NCBI RefSeq assembly: GCF_009363615.1
Contig: NZ_CP045384.1
Coordinates: 1,486,501-1,550,500, forward strand
DNA: 64,000 nt
Direction: 5' to 3'
DNA from: Ruegeria sp. THAF33
GTDB lineage: Bacteria; Pseudomonadota; Alphaproteobacteria; Rhodobacterales; Rhodobacteraceae
In this document: piece by piece, positions 17,613 through 26,842 of the stretch
How positions within the stretch are numbered: position 1 is the stretch's first letter
How the letters are laid out: each line of letters opens with the position of its first letter
Notes under the pieces: model-generated
Seen by the model: the letters and a program-made list of their open reading frames with translations, nothing else
Database searches by the model: none
Told to the model about the DNA's origin: nothing
Made by a program: the position numbers and the translations under genes

Positions 17613-18983
17613 TCAGCTTACCGCGCGTTTCGAACCGTTGCGGCGCAGGTTGGTCAACTCTTCCGCCACCAGGAACGCAAGTTCCAGCGACTGCGACGCG
17701 TTCAAGCGCGGATCGCAAGCGGTGTGGTAGCGGTCCGACAGGTCCTCTTCGGTCACGGCACGTACACCGCCGGTGCATTCGGTCACATCCAGCCCGGTCA
17801 TTTCGAAATGCACGCCACCGGGGATGGTTCCCTCGGCCTGATGCACTCCGAAAAAGTCACGCACCTCGCGCAGAACAGAATCGAACGGGCGGGTTTTATA
17901 GCCCGTGGCCGATTTGATCGTGTTTCCGTGCATCGGGTCGCAGACCCAAGTGACCTTGGCACCCTCTTCCTTGACCGCCTTGATCAGACGCGGCAGATGC
18001 TCGCCCGCCTTGCCCGCACCGAAGCGCGCGATCAGGGTCAGACGCCCCTCTTCGTTGTCGGGGTTCAGCTTGGACATCAGAACTTTGAGGTCCTCGGCCG
18101 TGGTGGTCGGGCCGCATTTCAGACCGATCGGATTCAGAACCCCGCGGCAGAACTCGACATGCGCGCCGTCGGGCTGACGGGTGCGGTCGCCGATCCAGAT
18201 CATGTGACCAGAGCCAGCCAGCCAGTTGCCCGAGGTGGAATCCAGACGCGTTAGTGCCTCTTCGTATTCAAGCAGCAGCCCTTCGTGGCTGGTGTAGAAT
18301 TCGACGGTCGAGAATTCATGGGTTGTTTCCGCAGTGATTCCAGCGGCTTCCATGAAGTCGATGGTGTCCTGAATGCGATCGGCAACCTCGGAATATTTCT
18401 GAACGTCCTGTTCATCCGCGAAACCCAAAGTCCAGGCATGAACGCGGCTCATATCCGCGAATCCACCGGTCGAGAATGCGCGCAGCAAGTTCAGTGTCGC
18501 CGCCGCTTGCGTATAGGCCTGCAACATCTTGTTGGGATTCGGAATCCTGGCTTCGGGTGTGAAGGCCAATTCGTTGATGATGTCGCCGCGGTAGCTGGGC
18601 AGTTCCACACCATCCACAACTTCGGTCGGGGCACTGCGTGGCTTGGCAAATTGTCCGGCCATACGACCGACTTTGACCACCGGCACCTTGGCGCCATAAG
18701 TCAGAACCATCGCCATTTGCAGCATCACCTTGAACGTGTCACGGATCGCATCAGCGCTGAATTGTTCAAAGCTTTCAGCGCAATCCCCGCCTTGCAGAAG
18801 GAAGGCCTCGCCGCGACCGGCGGCACCCAGATGCTGTTTGAGACGCCGCGCCTCGCCGGCAAAGACCAGCGGGGGATACTTTGAAAGCTGAGCCTCGACC
18901 TTGGCCAGCGCGGCCGCGTCGGTATAATCTGGCATCTGAACCCGGGGCTTGTTGCGCCAGTTCGATTTTTGCCATTCGGTCAT
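17613..18983 (-). CDS. aroG: Class II 3-deoxy-7-phosphoheptulonate (DAHP) synthase
   Basis: Condenses phosphoenolpyruvate and erythrose 4-phosphate, the entry step of aromatic amino acid synthesis. At 456 residues it is a plant-type (class II) enzyme, not the 350-residue AroFGH type. Signatures are [12 protein letters not shown] near the N-terminus, [12 protein letters not shown] (metal-binding Cys), [37 protein letters not shown] with metal-binding His, and the C-terminal [22 protein letters not shown] 18983 follows GGAGA. The symbol follows common usage; aroH or aro2 are also used. Regulation is not evident from the sequence. Confidence 0.95.
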   Translation of the reverse strand: MTEWQKSNWRNKPRVQMPDYTDAAALAKVEAQLSKYPPLVFAGEARRLKQHLGAAGRGEAFLLQGGDCAESFEQFSADAIRDTFKVMLQMAMVLTYGAKVPVVKVGRMAGQFAKPRSAPTEVVDGVELPSYRGDIINELAFTPEARIPNPNKMLQAYTQAAATLNLLRAFSTGGFADMSRVHAWTLGFADEQDVQKYSEVADRIQDTIDFMEAAGITAETTHEFSTVEFYTSHEGLLLEYEEALTRLDSTSGNWLAGSGHMIWIGDRTRQPDGAHVEFCRGVLNPIGLKCGPTTTAEDLKVLMSKLNPDNEEGRLTLIARFGAGKAGEHLPRLIKAVKEEGAKVTWVCDPMHGNTIKSATGYKTRPFDSVLREVRDFFGVHQAEGTIPGGVHFEMTGLDVTECTGGVRAVTEEDLSDRYHTACDPRLNASQSLELAFLVAEELTNLRRNGSKRAVS

Positions 18984-19152
18984 AGCTTTGGTCTCCGCTG
19001 AAGTTTTCAGGTGGTCTCTATACAAAATGCAATGAAGAGTGACCATATCCCATTTGCGCCTCTTGACGACGTAAACAAGCTTTGATCATGGTGGCTGTCA
19101 AATCTGCCGCTGGATAATAAACTGACCAGCAGCGAAGCAAGGACATCTCGCC

Positions 19153-20157
19153 ATGCAAGAGCAACGCCAAGTTGTCACGGTGGAAGACACTGCGGCCCCA
19201 CCCCGGAATTTCGTTTTTGTCCTTTTGGACAAATTCTCGCTTCTGTCCTTTGCTTCGGCGCTTGACAGTCTGCGCATCGCCAACCGCATGGCGAACAGAC
19301 AGCTTTACACCTGGAATCTGATGGGAGAAGGCGGGGAAACGGTAACCTGCTCGGCCGGGACCGAGTTCAAGCTGGACAGTGATCTGGTAGAGCTACAGCG
19401 CGACGACGTCGTTTTGATCTGCGGTGGTGTGGACGTTCAGGCGGCCACCAGCAAGCGCGTGCTGAACTGGCTGCGGCGCGAAGCCCGAAGGGGCTTGCGG
19501 ATCGGTGGCCTCTGCACTGCGGCCTATACTCTGGCAAAGGCCGGGTTGCTGGACAACAAGAAGGCGACGATCCATTGGGAGAACTCTGACAGCTTCATCG
19601 AGGAATTCGATGAGGTCGAACTGACCAAAGCCGTCTTTCAGATCGATGGCAGCCGCATGACGACTGCGGGCGGCACCTCGTCGATTGACCTGATGCTCAA
19701 GCTGATTGCAGATGACTATGGCGAGGATCTGGCCAACGCGGTGGCGGATCAGATGATCTATTCCTCGATTCGAACCGACCAGGACACGCAGCGCCTGTCA
19801 ACTCCGACCCGAATCGGTGTGCGGCATCCGAAGTTGAGCCAGGTTATCCTGATGATGGAAAAAAACATCGAAGAGCCGATCTCGCCATCGATCCTTGCCA
19901 AGGACGTGGGTATGTCGACCCGCCAGTTGGAGCGTCTGTTCCGCCGGTATCTCAGCCGTTCCCCCAAGCGCTATTACATGGAACTGCGCCTGCACAAGGC
20001 CCGCAACCTGCTGATGCAGACAGACATGAGCGTCATCAACGTGGCGCTGGCCTGTGGTTTCGCCTCGCCCAGCCATTTCTCGAAATGCTACCGGGCGCAT
20101 TACAACACCACGCCCTATCGCGAACGTGGTGCGCAAAGTGGAAGATTGTCAGTCTAA
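19153..20157 (+). CDS. GlxA-family transcriptional regulator (DJ-1/PfpI-like plus AraC HTH)
   Basis: A 334-residue regulator with an amidotransferase-like N-terminal domain (about 20-185; FVLLDKFSLLSFASALDSLR, VLICGGVDVQ and GGLCTAAYTLAKAGLLD) and a C-terminal AraC-type domain with two helix-turn-helix units (about 225-325; EPISPSILAKDVGMSTRQLERLF and INVALACGFASPSHFSKCY). The group includes GbdR, ArgR and CdhR of Pseudomonas, which control glycine betaine, arginine and carnitine catabolism; the cysteine in GGLCT is in the usual nucleophile-elbow place but the domain is normally non-catalytic. It is divergent from the DAHP synthase gene. Specific ligand unknown. Confidence 0.9.
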   Translation: MQEQRQVVTVEDTAAPPRNFVFVLLDKFSLLSFASALDSLRIANRMANRQLYTWNLMGEGGETVTCSAGTEFKLDSDLVELQRDDVVLICGGVDVQAATSKRVLNWLRREARRGLRIGGLCTAAYTLAKAGLLDNKKATIHWENSDSFIEEFDEVELTKAVFQIDGSRMTTAGGTSSIDLMLKLIADDYGEDLANAVADQMIYSSIRTDQDTQRLSTPTRIGVRHPKLSQVILMMEKNIEEPISPSILAKDVGMSTRQLERLFRRYLSRSPKRYYMELRLHKARNLLMQTDMSVINVALACGFASPSHFSKCYRAHYNTTPYRERGAQSGRLSV

Positions 20158-20166
20158 GGTCCAGCG

Positions 20167-20694
20167 TCAAAGCTCTTTGACGAAATAGTGCAAGTGCGGT
20201 CGGAGCATGGGCTGATCTTTGTAGGTTGTTGTCTCGATCGGAGAGGCCAGTTCCACAAACCCGAGCTTGGGATACAAAGACCTCATTTCCACATTTGGGG
20301 TGAGTGTATCTGCGATCAATCGCTTCAGCCCCATAGCTCTGGCGGCTTGTTCTCGTGCTTCAATCAATGCGCGCCCGACTCCGGTACCCCGAGCGTCTTC
20401 GGTTACAAATACACGTTTCAACTCGCCGGTAGACTGATCAAACCGTTTCATCATTCCACACCCCACGATTTTGCCACCTCGGTTTCTTACGACGATTAGG
20501 CATCCGTTCGGAGGCATGTAGTCATCCGTGTTCGCCCAGAATTCCTCAAGTGCGCTTTGCGGTGCGGAAGGATCCAATACAAACCCCATACCCTGCATTC
20601 TTTGAGCGATAAGAGCATAATATTGCTCCAAAATAATATTCAGCTCGGTTCTTGGCGGGATACTTGTGCACAATTCAATGTCGAAATCACTCAT
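20167..20694 (-). CDS. GNAT-family N-acetyltransferase
   Basis: A 175-residue GNAT enzyme expected to move an acetyl group from acetyl-CoA to an unknown amine. Motif A is clear: ELKRVFVTEDARGTGVGRALIEA with the pyrophosphate-binding RGTGVG at 102-107. Motif B follows with MRSLYPKLGFVEL. The protein is convergent with the GlxA-type gene, only nine bases separating the stops. The gene's codon use looks plainer and less G+C rich than its neighbours, which may hint at later acquisition, though this is an impression only. Confidence 0.87.
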   Translation of the reverse strand: MSDFDIELCTSIPPRTELNIILEQYYALIAQRMQGMGFVLDPSAPQSALEEFWANTDDYMPPNGCLIVVRNRGGKIVGCGMMKRFDQSTGELKRVFVTEDARGTGVGRALIEAREQAARAMGLKRLIADTLTPNVEMRSLYPKLGFVELASPIETTTYKDQPMLRPHLHYFVKEL

Positions 20695-20790
20695 TGATAT
20701 CCCCTTAACCGTGTAACCTGTTGGACAGAGTGACTGCGACGATGGAAACGCGCAAATAGAATTGTAAAGTCTGCCGGCACGCTTCGTATG

Positions 20791-21888
20791 TCACTGTTTG
20801 ACAGACATCCTGTAAACCGCGCCCTGCCCGACTGAAATGAACCAGATCGCCCCATCCGGGGCCTGCACGATGTCACGGACCCGTTCGGTCTCGGGGCCCT
20901 TGATCTGCTCGACCTCGCGCAGCGGGTCTCCGGACAGGCGCGCGATATAGTCGAATTTCAGCGAGCCGACGAATATGTCGCCCCGCCATTCTGGAAACAT
21001 GTCGCCGGAATAGACCATCAACCCCGACGGCGCGATCGACGGGTCCCAGTACAGGCGCGGCTGTTCCATACCGGGCTTGCTGGTGCCCTCGCCGATCTTC
21101 TCTCCGGAATAATGCGTGCCGTACGAGATGACCGGCCAGCCGTAATTGGCGCCGGGTTTGACAAGGTTCACCTCGTCGCCGCCGCGCGCCCCGTGTTCCG
21201 ACACCCACAATCGGCCGCGCGCATCCAGATCGGCCCCCTGTGGGTTGCGGTGCCCATAGGTCCAGATTTCAGGTCGGATATCTGCCTGCCCGATGAAAGG
21301 ATTGTCCGACGGTACCGAGCCATCGCGGTTGATACGGATCACGGAACCCAGGGCGTTCGAGCGATCCTGCGCCTGCGGCGCATCCCCTCGATCTCCGATG
21401 GTTACAAAAAGCGTGCCGTCATTGGCTTCTACAACACGTGAGCCGAAATGCCGCCCGCCTGATCCGCCGGGGTAAGCCTCGAAAATGACCCGCAGATTCG
21501 TCAGACGCGTGCCGTTCTTAGACAGGCGCGCCACCGCGACAGCCGTGCCTGCGCCACCCTTTTGCGGTTTTGAAAAGGTTAGAAAGACCTCGCGGCTTTG
21601 ATTGAAATCGCGCGAGACCGTAACGTCCAGCAATCCGCCCTGCCCCGAAGCTGCAACCTTGGGAACACCGGATATGGCTTTCGCCTCTCCGTCCTTGACA
21701 TACAGCAGGTTTCCGTCCCGTTCGGTGACAAGAAAACTGCCGTCAGGCAGGATGCCGACGGCCCAAGGCGTATCCAGCCCGCCTGCCATTTCGATAAGTT
21801 CAATTTTCCCGACCGAGGTCGACAACGCCTGTGCCAAGGCGCTTTGAGTGCAAAAAGTGAAGAACAGAATCGCGGCAGCTCTGAGCAT
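20791..21888 (-). CDS. PQQ-dependent sugar dehydrogenase family (soluble aldose dehydrogenase, YliI-like)
   Basis: A 365-residue exported beta-propeller enzyme. A signal peptide (MLRAAAILFFTFCTQSALA) directs it to the periplasm. Family marks are LDTPWAVGILPDGSFLVTERDG, GQGGLLDVTVSRDF with the glycine-rich turn, GRHFGSRVVEANDGTLFVTIGDR containing the catalytic-site His, and GHRNPQGADLDARGRLWVSEHGARGGDEVN. The E. coli homologue oxidises aldoses with PQQ as cofactor. ATG 21888 follows AGAAGGG; the frame extends to a TTG at 21918. It stands alone and is divergent from livK; no PQQ synthesis genes are in the window. Confidence 0.9.
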   Translation of the reverse strand: MLRAAAILFFTFCTQSALAQALSTSVGKIELIEMAGGLDTPWAVGILPDGSFLVTERDGNLLYVKDGEAKAISGVPKVAASGQGGLLDVTVSRDFNQSREVFLTFSKPQKGGAGTAVAVARLSKNGTRLTNLRVIFEAYPGGSGGRHFGSRVVEANDGTLFVTIGDRGDAPQAQDRSNALGSVIRINRDGSVPSDNPFIGQADIRPEIWTYGHRNPQGADLDARGRLWVSEHGARGGDEVNLVKPGANYGWPVISYGTHYSGEKIGEGTSKPGMEQPRLYWDPSIAPSGLMVYSGDMFPEWRGDIFVGSLKFDYIARLSGDPLREVEQIKGPETERVRDIVQAPDGAIWFISVGQGAVYRMSVKQ

Positions 21889-22041
21889 GTTGACCCTTCT
21901 CCGGACAATCTTAGGCAAACCCTAACAAAACAGATAGATTTCCGATCGATAAAGGCACGATTGCGTTAGGACTTTTCTTTTCCGGGCAGCTTGCCTAGGT
22001 TCGTGGCCAGAACGAATACGTTCACAATAGGGAGTAACCAT

Positions 22042-23223
22042 ATGAAAAAGCTGCTTACAGCAACTGCAGCATCCGCTTTGCTGGCCGGACCTGCGCTGGC
22101 CGAAGACATTACGCTTGGTGTTTTGTTCGGATTCACCGGCCCAATTGAATCGCTGGCACCCGCAATGGGTTCGGGCGCTGAATTGGCGATGGCGGAAGTC
22201 ACCGAATCCGGAAAACTGCTGGATGGGTCCAAAGTGACCGCATCGCGCGCCGACACCGGCTGCATTGATAACGGTTTGGCCACTTCGAACGGCGAACGCA
22301 TGATTGCGGACGGTGTTGCCGGAATCATCGGCGGCGATTGCTCGGGCGTGACCGGTGCGATCCTTCAGAACGTCGCGATTCCGAATGGCATGGTCATGAT
22401 CTCGCCCTCGGCGACCTCGCCGGGCCTGTCGACCATGGAAGACAACGGCCTGTTCTTCCGCACCGCGCCGTCAGATGCGCGCGAAGGCCAGGTGATGGCG
22501 GATATCCTGAAGGATCGCGGCATCAACTCGATCGCTCTGACCTATACCAACAACGACTACGGCAAGGGTCTGGCGGACGCGATCCAAACCTCTTTCGAGG
22601 CAGCAGGTGGTGAAGTGACCATCGTTGCAGCGCATGAGGATGGCAAGGCCGACTATTCGGCCGAAGTTGGTGCTCTGGCGTCGGCAGGTGGCGACATTCT
22701 GGTTGTTGCGGGCTATCTGGATCAGGGCGGTCTGGGCATCATCCAGTCGGCGCTGGACAGCGGTGCGTTTGACACCTTTGGCCTGCCCGGCGGCATGATC
22801 GGTGACTCGCTGCCGGCCAATGTCGGCCCCGACCTGAACGGTTCGTTCGGTCAGATCGCCGGTTCGGGCGGTGAAGGCGCCGAGAAGTATTTTGCCATGG
22901 CCGAGGCAGCAGGCTTCGACGGTTCGTCGCCCTATTCGCCCGAATCCTATGACGCTGCGGCTTTGTTCATGCTGGCCATGCAGGCTGCTGGATCGACTAA
23001 TCCGGCCGACTATGGCGGCAAGATCATGGACGTTGCCAACGCTCCGGGCGAAAAGATCTATCCCGGCGAACTGGCCAAGGGTCTGGAATTGCTGGCAAAC
23101 GGTCAGGACATCGACTATGTCGGTGCGTCCGGTGTTGAGCTGATCGGCCCCGGCGAAAGCGCGGGTTCCTATCGTGAGATCGAAGTGACCGACGGTGAAA
23201 ACAAGACTGTCAACTTCCGTTGA
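22042..23223 (+). CDS. livK: Branched-chain amino acid-type ABC transporter substrate-binding protein
   Basis: A periplasmic receptor of 393 residues with a signal peptide (about residues 1-20, cleavage ALA-ED). The mature protein starts ITLGVLFGFTGPIES, the typical opening of the LivK/Peripl_BP_6 family, and includes GIIGGDCSGVTGAI, MISPSATSPGLS and YTNNDYGKGLADAI. The ATG follows AGGGAGTAACC. It leads the liv gene set: livG and livF follow on the same strand and livH-livM lie further on. Leucine-type amino acids are the usual ligands, but family members also bind amides or urea, so specificity is open. Confidence 0.92.
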   Translation: MKKLLTATAASALLAGPALAEDITLGVLFGFTGPIESLAPAMGSGAELAMAEVTESGKLLDGSKVTASRADTGCIDNGLATSNGERMIADGVAGIIGGDCSGVTGAILQNVAIPNGMVMISPSATSPGLSTMEDNGLFFRTAPSDAREGQVMADILKDRGINSIALTYTNNDYGKGLADAIQTSFEAAGGEVTIVAAHEDGKADYSAEVGALASAGGDILVVAGYLDQGGLGIIQSALDSGAFDTFGLPGGMIGDSLPANVGPDLNGSFGQIAGSGGEGAEKYFAMAEAAGFDGSSPYSPESYDAAALFMLAMQAAGSTNPADYGGKIMDVANAPGEKIYPGELAKGLELLANGQDIDYVGASGVELIGPGESAGSYREIEVTDGENKTVNFR

Positions 23224-23250
23224 TTGATCGCCAAAGGCTATGAATGAAAG

Positions 23251-23275
23251 CAGCCCGGGCCTTGTGTCCGGGCTG
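23251..23275 (+). promoter_or_regulatory. Intercistronic hairpin between livK and livG
   Basis: An 8-base-pair stem (CAGCCCGG, nine-base loop, CCGGGCTG) followed by TTTC. It lies about 30 bases after livK. As in other ABC operons, it may act as a partial terminator or mRNA-end protector so that more receptor than ATPase is made. Confidence 0.6.
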
Positions 23276-23348
23276 TTTCAATGAAAAAAGACCGCACCCG
23301 GCAAACGGGGTCGAGACAACAGCGCCGGACAGGCGGCAAGGGGAAAAG

Positions 23349-24137
23349 ATGATCGTCGTCGAGGACGTGCACAAGCATTTCGGCGGATTTCATGCGGTGG
23401 ACGGGGCATCGCTGGAAATCCAGAAAGGGTCGATCACCGGCCTGATCGGGCCCAACGGGGCAGGAAAAACCACTCTGTTCAATGTGATCGCAGGTGTTCT
23501 GCCGCCGACCAGCGGCAAGGTGGTGATGGACGGCGAGGATATCACCGGTCTGCCCCCGCATGAATTGTTCCACAAGGGTCTGTTGCGCACGTTTCAGATT
23601 GCACATGAATTCCCGTCGATGACCTGCCGCGAAAACCTGATGATGGTGCCCGGCGCGCAATCAGGCGAGTCGCTGTGGAACACGTGGTTTGGCCGCAAGC
23701 GCATCGCTGATGAAGAACGCGCGCTGAAGGCCAAGGCCGATGAGGTGCTGGAGTTTCTGACGATTGAACATCTGGCCGATCACAAGGCGGGTCAGGTCTC
23801 GGGTGGTCAGAAAAAGCTGCTGGAGCTGGGCCGCACGATGATGGTGGATGCCAAGATCGTGTTTCTGGACGAGGTCGGCGCGGGTGTGAACCGCACCCTG
23901 TTGATGACCATCGCCGACACGATCCTGCGGCTGAACAAGGAACGCGGCTATACCTTCGTTGTCATCGAACATGACATGGATTTCATCGGCAAGATCTGTG
24001 ATCCGGTCATCTGCATGGCTGAAGGCAAGGTTCTGGCCGAGGGTACCTTGGACGAGATCAAGGCGAACGAGCACGTGATCGAAGCCTATCTGGGCACCGG
24101 CCTGAAGAACAAAGACAAACTGGAGGCAGGCGCGTGA
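23349..24137 (+). CDS. livG: Branched-chain amino acid ABC transporter ATP-binding protein LivG
   Basis: One of the two ATPases of the importer, 262 residues. Walker A is GPNGAGKTT, the Q-loop region has RTFQIAHEFPSMTCRENLM, the signature is VSGGQKKLLELGR, Walker B is IVFLDEVGAGVN and the H-loop is IEHDMDFIG. The residue after the catalytic Glu is Val rather than the usual Pro (DEV rather than DEP). ATG 23349 follows AAGGGG; the frame is open further upstream through the hairpin. It overlaps livF by four bases. Confidence 0.93.
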   Translation: MIVVEDVHKHFGGFHAVDGASLEIQKGSITGLIGPNGAGKTTLFNVIAGVLPPTSGKVVMDGEDITGLPPHELFHKGLLRTFQIAHEFPSMTCRENLMMVPGAQSGESLWNTWFGRKRIADEERALKAKADEVLEFLTIEHLADHKAGQVSGGQKKLLELGRTMMVDAKIVFLDEVGAGVNRTLLMTIADTILRLNKERGYTFVVIEHDMDFIGKICDPVICMAEGKVLAEGTLDEIKANEHVIEAYLGTGLKNKDKLEAGA

Positions 24138-24964
24138 GCGACAACCCCTATCAGGATGACAAGGGCAACAAGGACGCCTCGATCACCAATCCGCACGGTG
24201 TCGGCACCATGACTCCGGCCCATAGAAAAAGTGGTGCAACGCATAAGGTCGGGGGCGGCCCGTTCCTGATCGGCGACACCATGACGGGTGGCTACGGCAA
24301 AGGGCCCGACATCCTGCATGATTGCACCATCGCGGTGGACAAGGGTGAAATCGCAGTCATCGTCGGCCCCAACGGTGCGGGAAAGTCTACGGCGATGAAA
24401 GCCGTGTTCGGGATGCTGGATGTCCGTTCAGGGTCTGTGCGTCTGGATGGCGAGGATATTACAAACCTCACCCCGCAGGATCGGGTCATGCGTGGCATGG
24501 GCTTTGTGCCGCAGACACAGAACATCTTTACCTCGATGACGGTGGAGGAAAACCTGGAAATGGGCGCCTTCATCCGTCGCGACGACATCAGCCAGACGAT
24601 GGAGCAGGTCTATGACCTGTTCCCCATCCTCCGCGACAAGCGCAATCAGGCCGCCGGAGAACTGTCGGGCGGACAACGCCAACAGGTCGCCGTGGGCCGC
24701 GCCCTGATGACCCAGCCCAAGGTGCTGATGCTCGACGAGCCTACGGCAGGTGTTTCGCCGATCGTGATGGATGAGTTGTTCGACCGGATCATCGAAGTGT
24801 CCCGCACCGGCCTGCCGATCCTGATGGTCGAGCAAAACGCCCGCCAGGCCTTGGAGATTGCCGACAAGGGATACGTTCTGGTTCAGGGGCGCAACGCCTA
24901 TACCGGAACGGGCAAGGAACTGCTGGCCGACCCCGAGGTGCGAAAGTCGTTTTTGGGCGGCTGA
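24134..24964 (+). CDS. livF: Branched-chain amino acid ABC transporter ATP-binding protein LivF
   Basis: The second ATPase, 276 residues starting at GTG, with a GTGA overlap with livG. Walker A is GPNGAGKST, the LivF signature LSGGQRQQVAVGRALM is present, Walker B is VLMLDEPTAGVSP and the H-loop is VEQNARQALEIAD. The N-terminus carries about 40 extra polar residues (with KGNKDASITNPHG) before the ATPase core, compared with the roughly 235 residues of E. coli LivF; a later start near codon 26 is possible. A terminator follows. Confidence 0.92.
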   Translation: MSDNPYQDDKGNKDASITNPHGVGTMTPAHRKSGATHKVGGGPFLIGDTMTGGYGKGPDILHDCTIAVDKGEIAVIVGPNGAGKSTAMKAVFGMLDVRSGSVRLDGEDITNLTPQDRVMRGMGFVPQTQNIFTSMTVEENLEMGAFIRRDDISQTMEQVYDLFPILRDKRNQAAGELSGGQRQQVAVGRALMTQPKVLMLDEPTAGVSPIVMDELFDRIIEVSRTGLPILMVEQNARQALEIADKGYVLVQGRNAYTGTGKELLADPEVRKSFLGG

Positions 24965-24998
24965 TCGGCGCTTTTCAATGGCAGATTTTCATGTGGGG

Positions 24999-25027
24999 CC
25001 AGTCGAGAAACTCGGCTGGTCCTTTTG
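24999..25027 (+). terminator. Rho-independent terminator after livF
   Basis: A 9-base-pair stem with one G-T pair (CCAGTCGAG, AAA, CTCGGCTGG) is followed by TCCTTTTGCTT. It lies 35 bases after livF and would separate livKGF from livHM. Confidence 0.75.
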
Positions 25028-25292
25028 CTTGATCGCAATGCGCAAAATTGAAGGCCAGAACATGGCAACCGGTGCTTCAAACCGAGGCTCAGGACATGAG
25101 AGCCTTTATTAGGTATCTGAAAAATATCAATTAATCTCCTGCGGGCCGTTGCGGAAAAAAGACTTTGAAAACGCGCCGAATGCCAATCTGCTGCTTTAAT
25201 CAGGCCCAATTTCAAAAATATCGCTGCGCACGAACACCTAAACCAATCCCCGAAACGCGCCCCGGTTGGGGACACAAGAATTGGAAGTCAAA
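25028..25292. other. Intergenic stretch downstream of livF
   Basis: Together with the terminator before it this makes about 330 bases without a gene. The sequence is less G+C rich than the coding DNA around it, as expected for a promoter region of the next small gene. No operator or second hairpin was recognised. Confidence 0.45.
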
Positions 25293-25622
25293 ATGAAAAA
25301 ATGGATGATCGCCGCCCTGGTCGCACAACTGGCAACCGGTGCCGTCGCTCAGCAGCGCGAATTTGTGTGTACATCGGAAATTGATGGAACCGAGTATCGG
25401 CTGACACGGTTCGAAGGTGCGCAAAAGGGATCGGTCAAATTCGGTGACACGACCGGGGACGCGCAGGTGTTTCCGGGGCTGAACAACTTGACGTTCATTC
25501 TGACGACCGAGCAGCATGTCATGACGTTCTTCGTCAAAAGCCCGGATCTGTCCTACAACCTGTCTATCCGCCGCCCGGTTCTGCAAAATGATCGCGGCCA
25601 ATGCACGGAAACCGGTGCCTAG
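25293..25622 (+). CDS. Small exported protein of unknown function
   Basis: A 109-residue protein with a clear signal peptide (hydrophobic WMIAALVAQLATGA, likely cleavage VAQ-QR). The mature part of about 90 residues starts REFVCTSEIDGTEYRL and has two cysteines (near the N-terminus and near the C-terminus in RGQCTE) that could pair in the periplasm. I do not recognise a domain. ATG 25293 follows TTGGAAG. It lies between livF and livH with its own terminators on both sides, so it is probably its own transcript rather than a transporter subunit. Confidence 0.75.
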   Translation: MKKWMIAALVAQLATGAVAQQREFVCTSEIDGTEYRLTRFEGAQKGSVKFGDTTGDAQVFPGLNNLTFILTTEQHVMTFFVKSPDLSYNLSIRRPVLQNDRGQCTETGA

Positions 25623-25646
25623 ACCCGCGATCTTTCATGATTTCGG

Positions 25647-25678
25647 ACCGCGCCCCTCAGTGTGGCGCGGTCTTTTTC
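25647..25678 (+). terminator. Rho-independent terminator of the small exported protein gene
   Basis: An 8-base-pair stem (ACCGCGCC, nine-base loop, GGCGCGGT) followed by CTTTTTCTTT, about 25 bases after the stop codon. Confidence 0.88.
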
Positions 25679-25831
25679 TTTGGGGAAGAACCAAGGGGCC
25701 TCTGCCAACGTGTCCGAAGCCTGCCAAGCGGCATAAAAACATGCATCAAGCCCTAAAAATCATGTTCCAAATTGTTGTGTCTTTCGTCGGCGTCGTGCCA
25801 TAAAGCCGCACCCGGACAGTGAGAAGAAATA

Positions 25832-26842
25832 ATGGATCTACTCAACGCGCTTGTTGCGCTTGCGAATTTTGTGTTGGTGCCAGCGGTCGCTTATGGCAGC
25901 CAACTGGCATTGGGCGCGCTTGGCGTGACCCTGATCTACGGCATCCTGCGGTTTTCGAACTTTGCCCATGGTGACACCATGGCCTTTGGCGCGATGGTCG
26001 CTGTACTGGTCACATGGGGGTTGCAGGCCGCCGGAATCAGCTTTGGACCGTTGCCAACCGCCCTGCTCGCCCTGCCCTTTGCCATCCTGGGCTGTATCGT
26101 GCTGGTGCTGATCACCGACAGGCTGGTCTACAAATTCTACCGTGAACAAAAGGCAAAGCCCGTTATTCTGGTGATCGTCTCCATGGGCGTGATGTTCATC
26201 ATGAACGGCCTTGTCCGGTTTATCATCGGGCCGGATGACCAACGGTTCTCGGATGGGGCTCGGTTCATTGTTTCGGCACGCGATTTCAAGGCGATGACCG
26301 GTCTGCGTGAGGGTCTGGCCATCAAGACGTCGCAAGGCATCACGGTGATCGTGGCCGTTGTTGCCGTGGCGCTGCTGTTCTGGTTTCTGAACAAGACGCG
26401 CACGGGCAAGTCGATGCGGGCCTATTCGGACAATGAGGATCTGGCGCTGCTGTCAGGCATCAACCCGGAACGTGTGGTGATGATCACATGGATCATCGTT
26501 GCGGCGCTGGCCACAACTGCTGGCGTACTTTACGGGCTGGACAAAAGCTTCAAACCCTTCGTCTACTTCCAGCTTCTGCTGCCGATCTTTGCCTCGGCCA
26601 TCGTGGGTGGTTTGGGCAATCCTCTGGGCGCCATCGCAGGCGGGTTTATCATCGCGTTTTCCGAAGTGACGATAACATACGCTTGGAAGAAGGTGCTGAC
26701 CTATGTGTCGCCTGAAAGTCTGGCGCCGTCAGGTTTGGTGCAACTTCTCTCGACCGATTACAAATTCGCGGTCAGCTTTGTCATCCTGCTGATCGTGCTT
26801 CTGTTCAAGCCCACGGGACTTTTCAAGGGAAAGGCCGTATGA
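25832..26842 (+). CDS. livH: Branched-chain amino acid ABC transporter permease LivH
   Basis: An inner-membrane permease of 336 residues with about eight hydrophobic helices. Family features are GALGVTLIYGILRFSNFAHGD near the N-terminus, YRAYSDNEDLALLSGINPERV (equivalent to the RA...N....A..GI motif) and the glycine-rich IVGGLGNPLGAIAGGFIIA late in the protein. It pairs with LivM and is served by LivG/LivF. ATG follows GAGAAG. It overlaps livM by four bases. Confidence 0.93.
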   Translation: MDLLNALVALANFVLVPAVAYGSQLALGALGVTLIYGILRFSNFAHGDTMAFGAMVAVLVTWGLQAAGISFGPLPTALLALPFAILGCIVLVLITDRLVYKFYREQKAKPVILVIVSMGVMFIMNGLVRFIIGPDDQRFSDGARFIVSARDFKAMTGLREGLAIKTSQGITVIVAVVAVALLFWFLNKTRTGKSMRAYSDNEDLALLSGINPERVVMITWIIVAALATTAGVLYGLDKSFKPFVYFQLLLPIFASAIVGGLGNPLGAIAGGFIIAFSEVTITYAWKKVLTYVSPESLAPSGLVQLLSTDYKFAVSFVILLIVLLFKPTGLFKGKAV

